Part shown: piece by piece, positions 25,237 to 36,729 of the stretch
Layout of the letters: each line of letters starts with the position of its first letter
Position numbering within the stretch: the first letter of the stretch is position 1
NCBI GenBank assembly: GCA_000697335.1
Contig: JNEM01016279.1
Coordinates: forward strand, 1-37,888
From: Conidiobolus incongruus B7586
Taxonomy: Eukaryota > Entomophthoromycota > Entomophthoromycetes > Entomophthorales > Conidiobolaceae
Direction of reading: 5' to 3'
DNA length: 37,888 nucleotides
Translations under genes and position numbers: made by a program
Notes under the pieces: model-generated
Databases searched by the model: none
What the model saw: the letters and a program-made list of their open reading frames with translations, nothing else
What the model was told of the DNA's origin: nothing

Positions 25237-25246
25237 TATATATAAG
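25237..25246 (+). promoter_or_regulatory. TATA-like box of the 25305 receptor gene
   Basis: TATATATAAG, 59-68 nt upstream of the ATG and followed by GTACCCAG. The position matches the other members of the family. Confidence 0.35.
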
Positions 25247-25304
25247 TACCCAGATTATTGGAATATATTGATTCGATTGCAAAAAAAATTAATCTATTCT
25301 CACC

Positions 25305-26319
25305 ATGTCTGAAACAGATCCCGATGTCATTATAGGAAAAATCTTACATCCTATAGGATTAACGGCTACCAGTCTAGTTATGACAACTCTTATAGTTTTG
25401 GGATCAATAGATTTCAAACTAATTAATCGTCTCACTATAAGACTGATAGCAACGCTAGCCATAGCAGACTTTTCAATCCATCTTTCGGAAGTCATGTCTC
25501 TGGGTACAGAAAAATATCTAGGGACTCGATATTGTGAAGGCCTGGCTGCTTTTCGATTATTTGGGAGACTTTTTTATTTCTTTACAAATATAGCGATCAG
25601 TTTTCACCTCTATCGAGCAATTGTTAAACTTAAGAAATCTTCATTGAGGTATGAGGTATTAGTATGGTTGTCTATGGTGACTGGTATTGCTATCTTGATG
25701 GTAATATTTCACTTTATGGGTACATATAAAGGTGTCGAAAACAAAATAGAGTGTCGTCCTGGCTCCGATAACCCACTTTATTTCAAAATTGAAGAAGGAT
25801 TAATTGGTGCCTTTTCTTTACTCACCCTAGTAATTTGTGTCGCTGTTTACTTTATTAGTCGACGCAGCTTCAAAAACATGATTGATAATTATGCTAATTT
25901 ACAGATTGAAAATCATCATGAACAAGAACAATTTAAAAGCAATCGCAGGAAAATGGCAGAAAGATCCTTTCTGTATCCCCTCGCGACTGTGATCACTCTG
26001 CCAGCTACCATCGCAATGTCAGTGATGGATGTGACAGGAGACTATTATCCAGTTATTTATATCATTCTGGCATTAACTCAAGGTGTTTCTGGTATTTTAA
26101 CTGCTATAGCTTTTGTCTTAGATCCTGCTCTTTGGGACTCTTTAAAGATTGCTAAATTTAAATTGAAGAATGCATTTGAAGGTAATTAAATAATTTTAAA
26201 CATTGCTATAAAGATTATTAAATACAATGTACTTAGATAGGGGATCTTTTGCGATGGACCATATTTCCAAAAGTTCTACTACATCGTTCCAGGAGTCCCA
26301 GGCTCAATTGCGTGTTTGA
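25305..26319 (+). CDS. 7TM G-protein-coupled receptor, Git3/cAR-like, subfamily B (two exons)
   Basis: 319 residues. Exon 1 is 25305-26181 (877 nt), the intron 26182-26236 (55 nt, GTAATT...CTTAG), and exon 2 26237-26319. Helices are at about 9-34, 43-64, 78-104, 117-140, 164-187, 221-241 and 252-272. Key residues are D55 in TM2, C77 before TM3 and C150 in the second extracellular loop (probable disulfide), HLYR at 101-104 at the cytoplasmic end of TM3, FLYPL 222-226 with P233 in TM6, and DPALW 273-277 ending TM7. The loop at 188-220 is polar and probably helical, a likely G-protein contact. The frame without splicing ends FEGN; spliced, it continues DRGSFAMDHISKS and ends in ESQAQLRV. The start context is CACCATGTC. 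An AATAAA at 26349-26354 may be the polyadenylation signal. Confidence 0.92.
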
Positions 26320-28579
26320 TTGAATTAATTTTGTGATGAATATTATTTAATAAACTTTATTTATATACTCTATATCTTGAAATTTCGTTATAATTATTTA
26401 ACTTATAATAATATTGATTTATAGTGCTAGATAATATACCTGAAAAAATAATTAATTAAAATTAATTAAACTAATTTTAATCTCAATATCCAATTCACTT
26501 ATTTCAACAAATAGAATATCATTTAAATAATCAAAAATTTACCAAGTTAATGTTCTATTTTTCTTTTTTAATTCATATTCAAAACTATCACTTGCAGATT
26601 GGAAAAAAGTTTATATTTTTACCGAACAAACTTTCTTAGATATTTTAACAAAACACAAGTTACAATATTTGTTATTTGGAACGGTTGAGCTCAATTGTTA
26701 AGTTCAATAAATTTATAAATTAGCTGAATATCTAGCAATCCAAAAATGCTGGGTATATTTTATTAATAATAATGATTTAATTGAGCTATAATTGGTAATT
26801 CAATGTATTACTTGCTGACATTATTTTCAAAAGTCTATTATTAATTGTATATTCATTAGTCAATTATCTAAAGCTCTATATTGCTTTAATATTAAAATTA
26901 TTAATCAATTTAACCGTATTTGATATTGTCTCAAAAAATATAAATTTTAAAGATTAAATAGATTCAATATTTTAAAAATAATTTCACATATTACAACAAA
27001 TGTCATCTGTATAATTAATAAAATAAAAAGGAAAATTATAAACTAGAATTATGCCACCGAAAAGGTTACCTAAGTGTAACTTAATAGATTGTTAATTTTG
27101 TAGCGTATATTTGTCATTTGATTATAAGTTGATGTTTTATGAAGAATATAGTCACATTTATTTCATTGAACGGTAATCAATTTTATTGTTGATATTAACA
27201 AAGATATTATATCTACAAAATAATCAATAAATTTTTTCAACTATAATCTAAAGAAACTAAAAATACTTAAAAACGTTTAAAATTGGATAAAAAATAAAAA
27301 AGGTCACAATATCCATTATTAAACTATTAAAACTTGAATTCGCACTTCATTTCATATTATTATCAAAACTTGTATTATCTTTAATCTATTTTTACCAAGT
27401 ATTAATTGATTTCAACCTCTCATAATTTTTAAATAAATGAGAAAAATTTAAAAATATTTTAATCAAAGTATATAATTATCAAAATTTAAATGAATTCTTA
27501 CATTGGTCTGCTTTAGGTCGACAAATATGGTTCTAAACAGAGAATATTGGATATAAAGACATTAACTTGTATATTGCATTCTCTTAGCTAGTCCAAATTT
27601 TTTCAATAAAATATTATAACTTGTCAATTATTGATGTTGGTTACTATATCAAAATTGGTTCTGTTTAACAGTATATCTATTGACCTAAGTCTAATTAGTA
27701 TCCTATTTGTTGTTTAATAATACATTTTAATATAGTTTTTTACAATTAATTTCGTATATTCTAATATTTGATGATCTGAGTTAACTTGTATTTGTATCAA
27801 AACTAAATATTTCAATCTGAGATTTCCTTATTTATGATATAAAAATATATTTTTACTACAATCGATAATTTTTTTTCCATAATTTCATAACTATATTGAA
27901 AAAAAGATTTTGGATTGAATTATTTTAGTATATGAATATTAATATATTAAATGTTAGGTTGTGAGTATTACAAAATATTGGATATATTTTAAATATTTCA
28001 ATGATGTAAATAAGTCAACAATATTGTGGATATTGAGTATAATATAATAAAATTGGTATATGCAATTGATTTTATTCACATAAAATTATATGATTTAATT
28101 CATATGAAAATAAAAACCATTTACTATTGATAACTTTTTGAAAATATTTTTTGAGCTGCGATATAAATATAAATTTTATTCAATATAAAGATATTTTATA
28201 GAATAAAAATGAATATTGAGAAAATTTATCTATGATTATATTAATATGAAAAAAATATAGTCATGTTAAAAATTCCATAAAAAATATACTTTGTGCTTAA
28301 ATAGTGAGTATTCATTAATTATTATTTTAATTATTATATCATAAATTAATAAACATTTTAATTTAAAAAAATAAAATCACAAAATTTATAAGTATATAAT
28401 AGATCAACCAAAGAACCTTTGATGAAATAAAAATCAAATTATATGTAAGGAGCTGATTCGATAATTAGAATTAGGAATCGAGCCAAACAAATTATTAATT
28501 ACCAGATTAAAATTTAACTGCAGATTAACCTTGTTCTTACAATGTCTTAGACACTATTATATATACGCCACATATTACT
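26320..28579. other. AT-rich spacer, little recognised
   Basis: The 3' UTR of the 25305 gene is followed by featureless AT-rich DNA. An ATG at 27052 opens a 14-codon frame (MPPKRLPKCNLIDC) with coding-like composition. It is too short to support as a gene or first exon. Confidence 0.3.
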
Positions 28580-28687
28580 ATGAATAAGAGGGAAACTAAA
28601 AAAGAGGAAAAATCAAAGAATAAACCAAGTTATCTGTCCTTGAAATTACTTATTTACTCAGAGTATTCTTTGGAATACACTACATAA
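28580..28687 (+). CDS. Possible small ORF, 35 residues, unrecognised
   Basis: ATG to TAA, with the lysine- and glutamate-rich start MNKRETKKEEKSKNKPSYLS. The ORF lies in the least AT-rich patch of this spacer. A TATATATA run sits about 20 nt upstream. No homologue is known to me, and it could be a fragment of a dead gene or chance. Confidence 0.2.
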   Translation: MNKRETKKEEKSKNKPSYLSLKLLIYSEYSLEYTT

Positions 28688-29113
28688 CATATTTGAATGG
28701 AGCAAAAAAAAATAAATTTGTAATATTGCAATATTATCAACTTTGATATTTTTACTAAATATTTGTTTTAATTATCAAGTTATTGATATTGCTCTTTTGG
28801 TTTTAAATATTTCAGGTATTGTCATAACTATATTAGAGAATAATATATTTCAAGTAATTCAACCAATTTAATATTATTTAACTTTATTACAAAAATTATG
28901 AGAAATATCAAAAAATATCAATAATTGTAAAATAAATATTCCAAAATATGAAAAAAATATTAAATACTCTGTAAATTTGATCAAATTGGAAATACTTTCA
29001 AAAAAAATTTAATATAACGATGATATTGAAAATTGCTTTAAAAAATTAATTAATATGCTCTGAATTCTTTGAACAGAGATTTTAAGAATTAAAAAATCTA
29101 AAAATATTTGAAG

Positions 29114-29176
29114 ATTCCAAAAATTCATAGTAAAAAATCTGAATTCTACAATTAGTTTAGTTGTGAATTTTTGGAA
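29114..29176. repeat. 14-bp perfect inverted repeat
   Basis: ATTCCAAAAATTCA (29114-29127) and TGAATTTTTGGAAT (29163-29176) are exact reverse complements around a 35-base loop. A further weak pair (AGATTTT / AAAAATCT) lies just upstream. It lies about 460 nt before the receptor ATG, and could be a cruciform, a tiny MITE or a protein-binding site. Confidence 0.4.
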
Positions 29177-29570
29177 TTTTTTAATGGAATAAGATATCTT
29201 AACTAGATAAATATAATTATATCAAAATAGGTTCTTTGTAATTATCTTAATTTATATATAAGTACACTCATGACATAATAAAAACTCATTTCAGATACTG
29301 TGATAAAAATCAAAAATATTATACAATATGAGTGGACAAGAATCATATACAAGAATTTTGATTACGATTCAACCTTCAAGCTTGGAATTTCTATAAATTT
29401 AACTCGTATCTATAGAATATTGGTATACAGTGATACAAATAAACCTTATATTTTAATTCTATTTGGTTTTATGATAAGGTGTAACATACTTTGATAATAT
29501 GATTTTTAGCGATCCAAAATCTTAAAAAAAACTCTCACAAAGTTTTTTATTATGGAGTAAATAAAAATAT

Positions 29571-29580
29571 TTATATATAA
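29571..29580 (+). promoter_or_regulatory. TATA-like box of the 29634 receptor gene
   Basis: TTATATATAA, about 54-63 nt upstream of the chosen ATG, the same spacing as in the other subfamily B genes. Confidence 0.3.
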
Positions 29581-29633
29581 ATTAACGTTGATCGAAATAT
29601 TGAATGTTCGTTTTATTGAATAAAAATAATACC

Positions 29634-30645
29634 ATGTCAGAAGCTGATCCAGATGTAGTAATTGGAAAGATTTTACATCCTCTGGGGATGACGGCAACTG
29701 GTTTAGTAATGATAACACTTGTAGTTTTGGGATCAATAGATTTCAAATTAGTCAATCGATTAACAATTCGACTTATAGCAACTATCGCACTTGCCGATTT
29801 TTGCATTCACTTAAGTGAAGTAATGTCTCTAGGCACTCAAGATTTAATAGGCACAGCGTATTGTTCGGGACTTGCAGCATTCCGATTATTTGGCCGCCTA
29901 TTCTATTTCTTTACTAACATTGCCATAAGTTTTCATTTATACCGCTCAATTGTCAAACTTGAACGATCTTCTTTGAGATATGAAGTAATGATATGGGCAT
30001 CGATGGTCGTTTGTATTGCAGTTATCATGACTATATTCCATTTTATGGGTGTCTACACTGGGGTATTACACAAAATTGAATGTCGTCCAGGCTCCGATAA
30101 CCCTCTATTCTTTAAAATTGAAGAAGGTCTCATAGGGGCATTCTCGTTATTAACTCTAGTTATTTGTATTACTGTATATGTTCTGAGTCGCAGAAGTTTC
30201 AAAAATATGATTGACAATTATGCAAATTTACAAATTGATAACCATTCCGACCAGGAAGAATTCAAGCAGAATCGTAAAAGAATGGTACAAAGGTCATTTT
30301 TATATCCTTTGTCAACTGCTGTAACATTACCCCCTACTGTAGCTCTATCGGTCATGGATGTGACAGATCGCTATAATCCTGATATTTATATCGTGCTGGC
30401 TTTAACACAAGGCGTTTCTGGTATTTTAACAGCCATTGCTTTTGCATTGGATCCAGCTCTTTGGGACTCAATGAAGATTGCTAAGATTAAGGTGAGAAAA
30501 TGGCTTGAAGGTAAATTTAACATCATATTATTTCTATTTTCATATTAATTTGGATTTAGATAGGAGGTCATTTGAAATGAATATGATAACAAGAAATGAG
30601 CAAATGAGCTGTATTAAGGAATCCCAAACTAATCTCAATGTTTAA
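29634..30645 (+). CDS. 7TM G-protein-coupled receptor, Git3/cAR-like, subfamily B (two exons)
   Basis: 320 residues. Exon 1 is 29634-30510 (877 nt), the intron 30511-30559 (49 nt, GTAAAT...TTTAG), and exon 2 30560-30645. I use the ATG of MSEADPD in the context ACCATGTC; an in-frame ATG ten codons upstream would add MFVLLNKNNT, which no paralogue has. It keeps the TM2 Asp, the AYCSG / IECRPGSDNP Cys pair, RSFLYPLSTAVTLP in TM6 and TQGVSGILTAIAFALDPALW in TM7. It differs from its neighbours in the first extracellular loop (TQDLIGTAY in place of TEKYLGTRY) and in RMVQRSF in place of KMAERSF. Loop differences of this kind may reflect ligand choice (inference). Unspliced, it would end in an artificial GKFNIILFLFSY. 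The spliced tail begins DRRSFEMNMITRN and ends in ESQTNLNV. Confidence 0.92.
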
Positions 30646-31689
30646 CTTTGCTATTTAGATATTCCCTGATTATTAAAAAGAAAATTTTAACAATAAATAA
30701 TCATATAATGATAAGTACTATAATCAATGTAATTTAATAATAATCTATATGATTTGATTTTAATATTTGATTTCAAATGATGTTTGAGGACCGAATATTA
30801 AATTCAATACATTATTTTAATAGATTTATAAATTTTAAAATTCAAAATGAAACATGTCGCACCGAAATTTCTGAAAATAATGATAATAGTAATATTTGTA
30901 GTTAATGAGAAAATAACGACCTGGTTAGTTTCTGATAATAAAACTAGAATTTTTAATTTACTATTTAGCGAATTAGTAATAATTATCCCATATGCTTGAA
31001 ATATTTTAAAACATTTATTCAATTAGTAAAATAAATACTTTTATATATTAATCCTATTTAGATGTACTTAAATTATATTATTATAATAAATAATTAATCC
31101 TACTAAATTGAAGTTCAGTGTAACAAATGAGATTGTTAATATTATTGCCAACACTTTATTACAATGGAATATATCCTTTTTCTTTAAGCTTCAAGGAAAA
31201 TATATTTACAGGATTATTTATGTTAATATTAAATTTATATTGAAATAAAGTAAATATATCTTTAGATAATTTAACTTGTATAGAATAAAGTATTAAAAAA
31301 ATATATGATTTTACATTAATTTTATTATTCTATTAATTCTCGATTATCGAAAAGTCTCAATATCCATCAAGGAACTTGAATACATTTATTCCTTAATTTT
31401 ATCATTGAAACCTGAAAGACAAAAAATCTTTCGTGATATATGTATTAAAATAATTGTCAGATTGGAGCAGAAAAATACTTGATGCATAATATTAATATTA
31501 ATGAGTAAATAAATAAAATATATCCGCTTCATATTTTATATACTCTGAGATATAATATTAATTTGAATATTTTCTTATAATTAATTTTTTTATATAATTT
31601 TTTGTAAAATTTCAAATTTTGTAAATATGACTAATTTTGATAATATTCATCTTTAAATAACACCGAGTGTTTTAAAAACTATTTGATAA
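30646..31689. other. AT-rich spacer, nothing recognised
   Basis: No receptor remnant, repeat tip or RNA was seen. The 72-codon minus-strand frame at 30804-31022 is a low-complexity chance ORF. Confidence 0.3.
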
Positions 31690-32180
31690 ATACAATAGTA
31701 ACCACAGAAAGATGGCTTTAACCATTACAAGTTATCAATTATCTCACATTAAAAAGGCTCATGGATAAAATAGATATGAATTTTATCTTAAAACGTGGTA
31801 ACAGAAAAAGATCCATTTCAAGTATATTTCTCATATGGGTTAAATATTACCAATTTCTCATAACTACCACGTTATATCGATCTTAACCATCTCTGGATTT
31901 TAACTTTTAAAAAAAATCCATTCTTAAATCATATATTTGAATATGCTTAATCATTCTGGTAAATCTACAGTTGGTATGGATAGAGTAGATGTTCACTTTA
32001 TCATATTAACCCTTTAGTTGGTATTCCGATATTAGATTCTTTAAAAATACCATTGTGGTAATATTTGATAAAATATATTATGAAAATTATACTTAACTTC
32101 GGGCTAGTGAAAGGGTGAAATCATTACTGTTAATCCTCTAACCACTGGTGAAATATTCGGGTTAGATAAATTTTGAATAA
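31690..32180 (+). other. Coding-like, less AT-rich patch, unrecognised and broken
   Basis: Several short open stretches with protein-like composition follow one another on the plus strand in different frames: ILKRGNRKRSISSIF near 31784, HINPLVGIPILDSLKIPLW near 32000-32060, and TVNPLTTGEIFGLDKF to a TGA near 32178. None is long enough to identify. The patch could be a decayed host gene or an unidentified old element. It also contains AACGTGGTA (31793) and its inverted copy TACCACGTT (31865). Confidence 0.3.
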
Positions 32181-33945
32181 TAGTTAGCTAGTAACAATTA
32201 ATACTATTATGTATTATCAAGATTGTTTTGATAGTATTGATTAGATGATTATGCCATTTTGTCATAAACTATTTATACTGTAAGGATTTATATTTAATTA
32301 TTTTGTACTTTGTGATGTTATTTAATTATGCTTAATTTGAAATTATATAATCATTGGATATGAATTGTTTGTTTCAATTAGTATATATGTTTAATTATAA
32401 TGTAATTAGAGAACAAATATGCAAAACTAATTGAAAATGGTGAATATTATCATCTGATTACAGAATAGGTTAATGAATAATTAAATTATTATATATTTTT
32501 TAAATTTAATTAAACCAATATAGAAAAATTAATATATACTAAAACAATTCAGAGTTCAACATAATTATAAATTTCAATTTTCAATTCAATAATACTCTAC
32601 TGTTTTATGCGAATTAACTATATTTCCAACTTTTCATAAAATTAATAGAAAAATTCTTATTCAATGATAGTTCTAAATAGTTAGAGTTTGTTAATTAAGC
32701 TCAAGGATGAAAAGTATTTTAGAGAAAATTTAAACTGTTAATATTTAAAAACAAATTCAATAAATATTAATTAGTTTTGATATCTCTAATTAATAAAAAT
32801 AACAAATCATTATTTCTATTATATCACAATAAAATGGGCTGATAGAAATAAAAATAGTGCTTAATAATACAGAGATCGATGAATTTAGATGTTATAGATA
32901 GATATCCTAATAGTATTGGTCAAATCATTGCATATTAAAATAAAATTATAGGTATTCATATAGAAGTATTCACCGTATTTGGTATAAAATCCCGATCTAA
33001 GTCTTTTATTATTCACATATTGCTAAAATATTTGATTTTTTTCGTTAATATGTATTTGTATTCTCTATTCACCTGATACATGAGTAATATTTTTAATTCA
33101 TATTAAATTAGATTAAACATTATCACAATATTAAAAAAATGTTTAGTTGAGGAATGGTTTGACTAGAATTAAATCGACTCATTATTATTAATTTAATACT
33201 AGTATTACAGAAAACATATTCCTGGATACTATTACTAGATTCTCTTTCAATATCTAAAATATAATTTCAATTAGTTACCATGATTTTAAAATTCTCACAA
33301 TTTTTAACTGAATCCGCGATATCATGGAATAAATTAATTATTTTATCTAAAATTAAATATTGAAAATATCAAATAATTCATTTCTATATATGGAATTTCA
33401 TTAATTCGACTTACCTAATTTGAATATTCCTCATAATTTTTTCATTCGGTCCTGCTAAAATTAGTCTTTCAAATATTTTTAATTTCTTTAAATGATATAT
33501 TTGTCAATTTCACTTCGTTTTGGATCCACATATGTAGATTTGATCAATTTATCAATTTTCATGAAAATCATTATTTACAATAAGATTATATTTATTAGAA
33601 TTAAAATGATATATTTCAAAATTGTAACTGTTAAATATGTTTTAAATCTTTACTCATTGTATATATTTAATTCATAAAATTAAATACAATTTTATCATAT
33701 CGAAATATGTTATAATAATATTGAACTAGTAAAATAATAAATTCCATATTATTAATTCAAATAATATTTCCAGTTGTATATGAATTTAATAATATGTGAT
33801 TATAGAAGATTTTACGCCTAAAATACTATTCATCGTTTAATATATCAAGCTCCTATAGTTTCATAATATTTTAAATTAGAATCTAAATTTTTTTAAAATA
33901 TTACAATGAAAAAAATTATTCTAATTAGCAAATTTTATAATGTAC
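32181..33945. other. AT-rich spacer, nothing recognised
   Basis: No gene or repeat is supported. The 61-codon frame at 33492-33677 is low-complexity chance sequence. Confidence 0.3.
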
Positions 33946-34062
33946 ATGGAAAATGCTGATATCTACCTAGGAAAAGATTATTATTATTATTAGAACAGTA
34001 TATGTGATAATAGCAATTTATTTAAATCAGCAGTTGGGAATCTTACTTTAAAAGCGCCCTGA
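33946..34062 (+). other. Possible receptor N-terminus relic or chance ORF
   Basis: An ATG opens MENADIYLGKDYYYY followed by TAG. M-x-x-A-D-x(3)-G-K faintly echoes the subfamily B start MSEADPDVVIGK. The same frame then stays open to a TGA at 34060 with coding-like composition (SAVGNLTLKAP) but no receptor similarity. Weak evidence. Confidence 0.15.
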
Positions 34063-34926
34063 ACGACAGTTTGCATTTTATTTTATGGATCATATATTAA
34101 TTTAATTGCTTATATCCATAACCAGAAAAATAATTGATTATATTGTTCAGATCATATTCCATTTAATATAAATGGTTAAAGAGTTATTAATTTCAATTTT
34201 GTTAAATTCAATATCATCAAAAAACTTTGGTTAATTCATTAATAATGTATTTTACTATAAAAATTAATTTATTTTTATTTTTGATATTTATATCACAAAC
34301 CGCCGATTTGATTTTAAATTTTGATTTAACTATAAAATTCAATTATATTTTTGTAAATATTTATATATTTTGATTGTTTTGATTAAAGGTTATTAATACA
34401 ATTGAAAACAATATTTCCAAATTTTTAATAAGCCATTGAATAAAATGTTTTAATATTTACAGTAAAAATCTCTTTAGTCTATAAGCTTATATATAAAATA
34501 ATCTCAATAACAGCTATATAATATCATAAACTTACGCAACTTTCCAATTTTAGTTCGATATCTATGAAAATTTGCTCATAATCAATGCATGAATACCATG
34601 AGATTTTCGGACCCAAAATTTAAATTTTCAATATTGTGTAACTGAAAACACATTTTCAATTTTTTATTAATGTAACGAAAATTAATATAAATCCAGATAA
34701 AATTTTTCAATTTTCAAATGATATTGACAAGTGAAGGGAAATATAAATTGACCCAATAATCCAAAAGTTAATAATAGGTGGTACATTCTACACTGGTATA
34801 CACATTGTCAAATTTAGATTAATATCTTTATATAGATTTTTTAATATTCGGAATTATCAAAAACTCTTGAGATATATAAATCGATTTGAATTGTAATATA
34901 TCTATTTTTATTATTAAACAATGACC
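34063..34926. other. Upstream region of the 34927 receptor gene
   Basis: AT-rich. Only the TATA-like run near 34873 is noted. Confidence 0.3.
34873..34881 (+). promoter_or_regulatory. TATA-like box of the 34927 receptor gene
   Basis: TATATAAAT, 46-54 nt upstream of the chosen ATG, close to the spacing seen in the paralogues. Confidence 0.3.
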
Positions 34927-35945
34927 ATGTCTGAAACAGATCCTGATGTAGTTATTGGAAAAATTCTACATCCCATTGGGATAACTGCTACCGCATTGGT
35001 CATGATCACACTCGTAATACTTGGTTCAATTGATTTTAAACTAATCAACCGTATCACAATACGACTTATAGCATGCATAGCAATAGCAGATTTCTGCATC
35101 CATTTATCCGAACTAATGTCACTTGGAACTGAAAACTTAATAGGAACCAAGTATTGCGAGACACTTTCGGCATTCAGACATTTTGGACGCTTACTCTATT
35201 TCTTCACAAATATAGCTATTAGTTTTCATCTCTACCGAGCAATTGTCCAAATGAAGAAATCATCATGGAAACATGAAATTATCATTTGGGTAACTATGTT
35301 GATTGGCATTGGTGTAATCATGATTATATTCGCGTTCCTTGGCAGTTATACAGGAGTCAAAAATAAAATAGAATGCCGACCAGGATCCGATAATCCCCTC
35401 TATTTCAAAATAGTTGAAGGACTCATAGGCTCATTCGCTTTACTCACAATAATCATCAGTGTCACTGTATATTTTATTAGTAGGAGGAGTTTCAGAAATA
35501 TGATTAATACTTATGCAAATTTGCAAATTGATAGACCAATGGAACAAGATCAGTTTAAACAAAATAGGCAAAAGATGGCTGAAAGGTCGTTCCTTTATCC
35601 ATTGGCGACATTAGTGACTCTACCGGCTACCATCGTGTTGACTGGAATGGATATTGCTAATTCTTATCATCCTAATATATATATTGTGATCGCATTAACT
35701 CAAGGTATTTCAGGTGTCTTGACTGCAATAGCCTTTCTACTAGACCCTGCACTTCAAGATTCATTGAGGATTGCTAAATCTAAAATGTTTCCCAATACTC
35801 AAGGTAAATATTGAAATTAAAATCATTCAAAATAAGTTTGATAATTAACTTTGGAATAGATTCTGGATCTTGTCAATTGGACACAATATCTAATATACAA
35901 TCAAAAACTTCGATTGCTGAATCGAGAACTCATTTGAATATTTAA
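34927..35945 (+). CDS. 7TM G-protein-coupled receptor, Git3/cAR-like, subfamily B (two exons)
   Basis: 320 residues. Exon 1 is 34927-35803 (877 nt), the intron 35804-35859 (56 nt, GTAAAT...AATAG), and exon 2 35860-35945. Two in-frame ATGs lie six bases apart (34921 and 34927). I take the second, which has ACCATGTC and gives the family start MSETDPD. The core keeps ACIAIADFCIHLSE in TM2, KYCET before TM3, IECRPGSDNP, AERSFLYPLATLVTLP in TM6 and TQGISGVLTAIAFLLDPAL in TM7. Two departures stand out. The Trp after DPAL, present in all other family members, is Gln (position 277), and the membrane-proximal segment reads SKMFPNTQ instead of the usual basic-hydrophobic run. The tail begins DSGSCQLDTISNIQ and ends in AESRTHLNI, so it keeps the subfamily B pattern. 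It is the most diverged subfamily B copy but looks intact. Confidence 0.9.
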
Positions 35946-36729
35946 TTCTCACCTGAAGTATAATAGTGAGTGTGGAAATACTATATTATGTTTAATAAGA
36001 TCTTAATTAATTTAAATATATATTATACCATGTATAAGATAATATAACTATTTGGAAATAAGCTTTATAAGAACAAATTTGAATTACTAGATTAATATTA
36101 TTTTATCTGCAATTACGAAAAGGATTAATTTACTCTGCCGTTTATTTTTATTATATATTATTTGTTTTTAGATATTATATCGATATCGAAGATCCAATTA
36201 TTATACTTAAACATCACATTTAATTTATATAGTCAGAATTAATCATGAAGAGATTAAAATAATCATGTTTTAAAATCGGAATAATATGAGGATTTATCAT
36301 TTAATTTATTACTAAATTATATATTGATTTAATATTCTATTTAAACTTTATATTCAAAAAATCAATTCAAATTATAAAAAATTAATTTTAAACATAAAAA
36401 ATAAAAGCTATAAAAAATGCGTATTACTATTTATATCCTTTTTATATACTTTTAATAATAGGATATATTTATAACAAAAAATCCATATTAATAAACTAGC
36501 ATAATAGTTTAATTTTATACTAAAATGATAATTCTCTTCAAAAATACTATACCCAGATAAATCAAAGTGACTTATTATTTCCTTTTTTATATCTGTTAGT
36601 GAGTATATATAATATATATTGAAATTAATCTTTTAGAATTTTTGTTTGAGTAATAATTCTATTAATAAATTATATAAAATAAGTTATATATATTCAATAA
36701 AGATTGAAACTAATTTAAATATTTAAAAT
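35946..36729. other. AT-rich spacer between the last receptor and repeat copy 4
   Basis: I see no gene or RNA here. Confidence 0.3.

Larger units (their letters stand above)
23241..25304. other. Divergent intergenic region between two subfamily B receptors
   Basis: About 2.06 kb separates the two outward-facing starts. TATA-like runs lie about 60 nt from each ATG. I see no gene, repeat family member or RNA. The small palindrome CACTC-TTTT-GAGTG at 25167-25180 is the only local structure noted. Confidence 0.35.
28688..29633. other. Upstream region of the 29634 receptor gene
   Basis: AT-rich. It contains the inverted repeat listed at 29114-29176 and a TATA-like run at 29571-29580. The 64-codon open frame at 29300-29494 shows no family resemblance and lies where the promoter should be, so I do not call it a gene. 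Confidence 0.35.

Noticed and set aside
29300-29494. 64-residue open frame upstream of the 29634 receptor
   Set aside because: No similarity to the receptors or anything recognised, and it lies in the expected promoter region.
34914-35150. Minus-strand open frames overlapping receptor N-termini (also at 25289-25495 and 29582-29806)
   Set aside because: They are antisense shadows of conserved codons in the receptor genes, recurring in each paralogue only because the sense strand is conserved.
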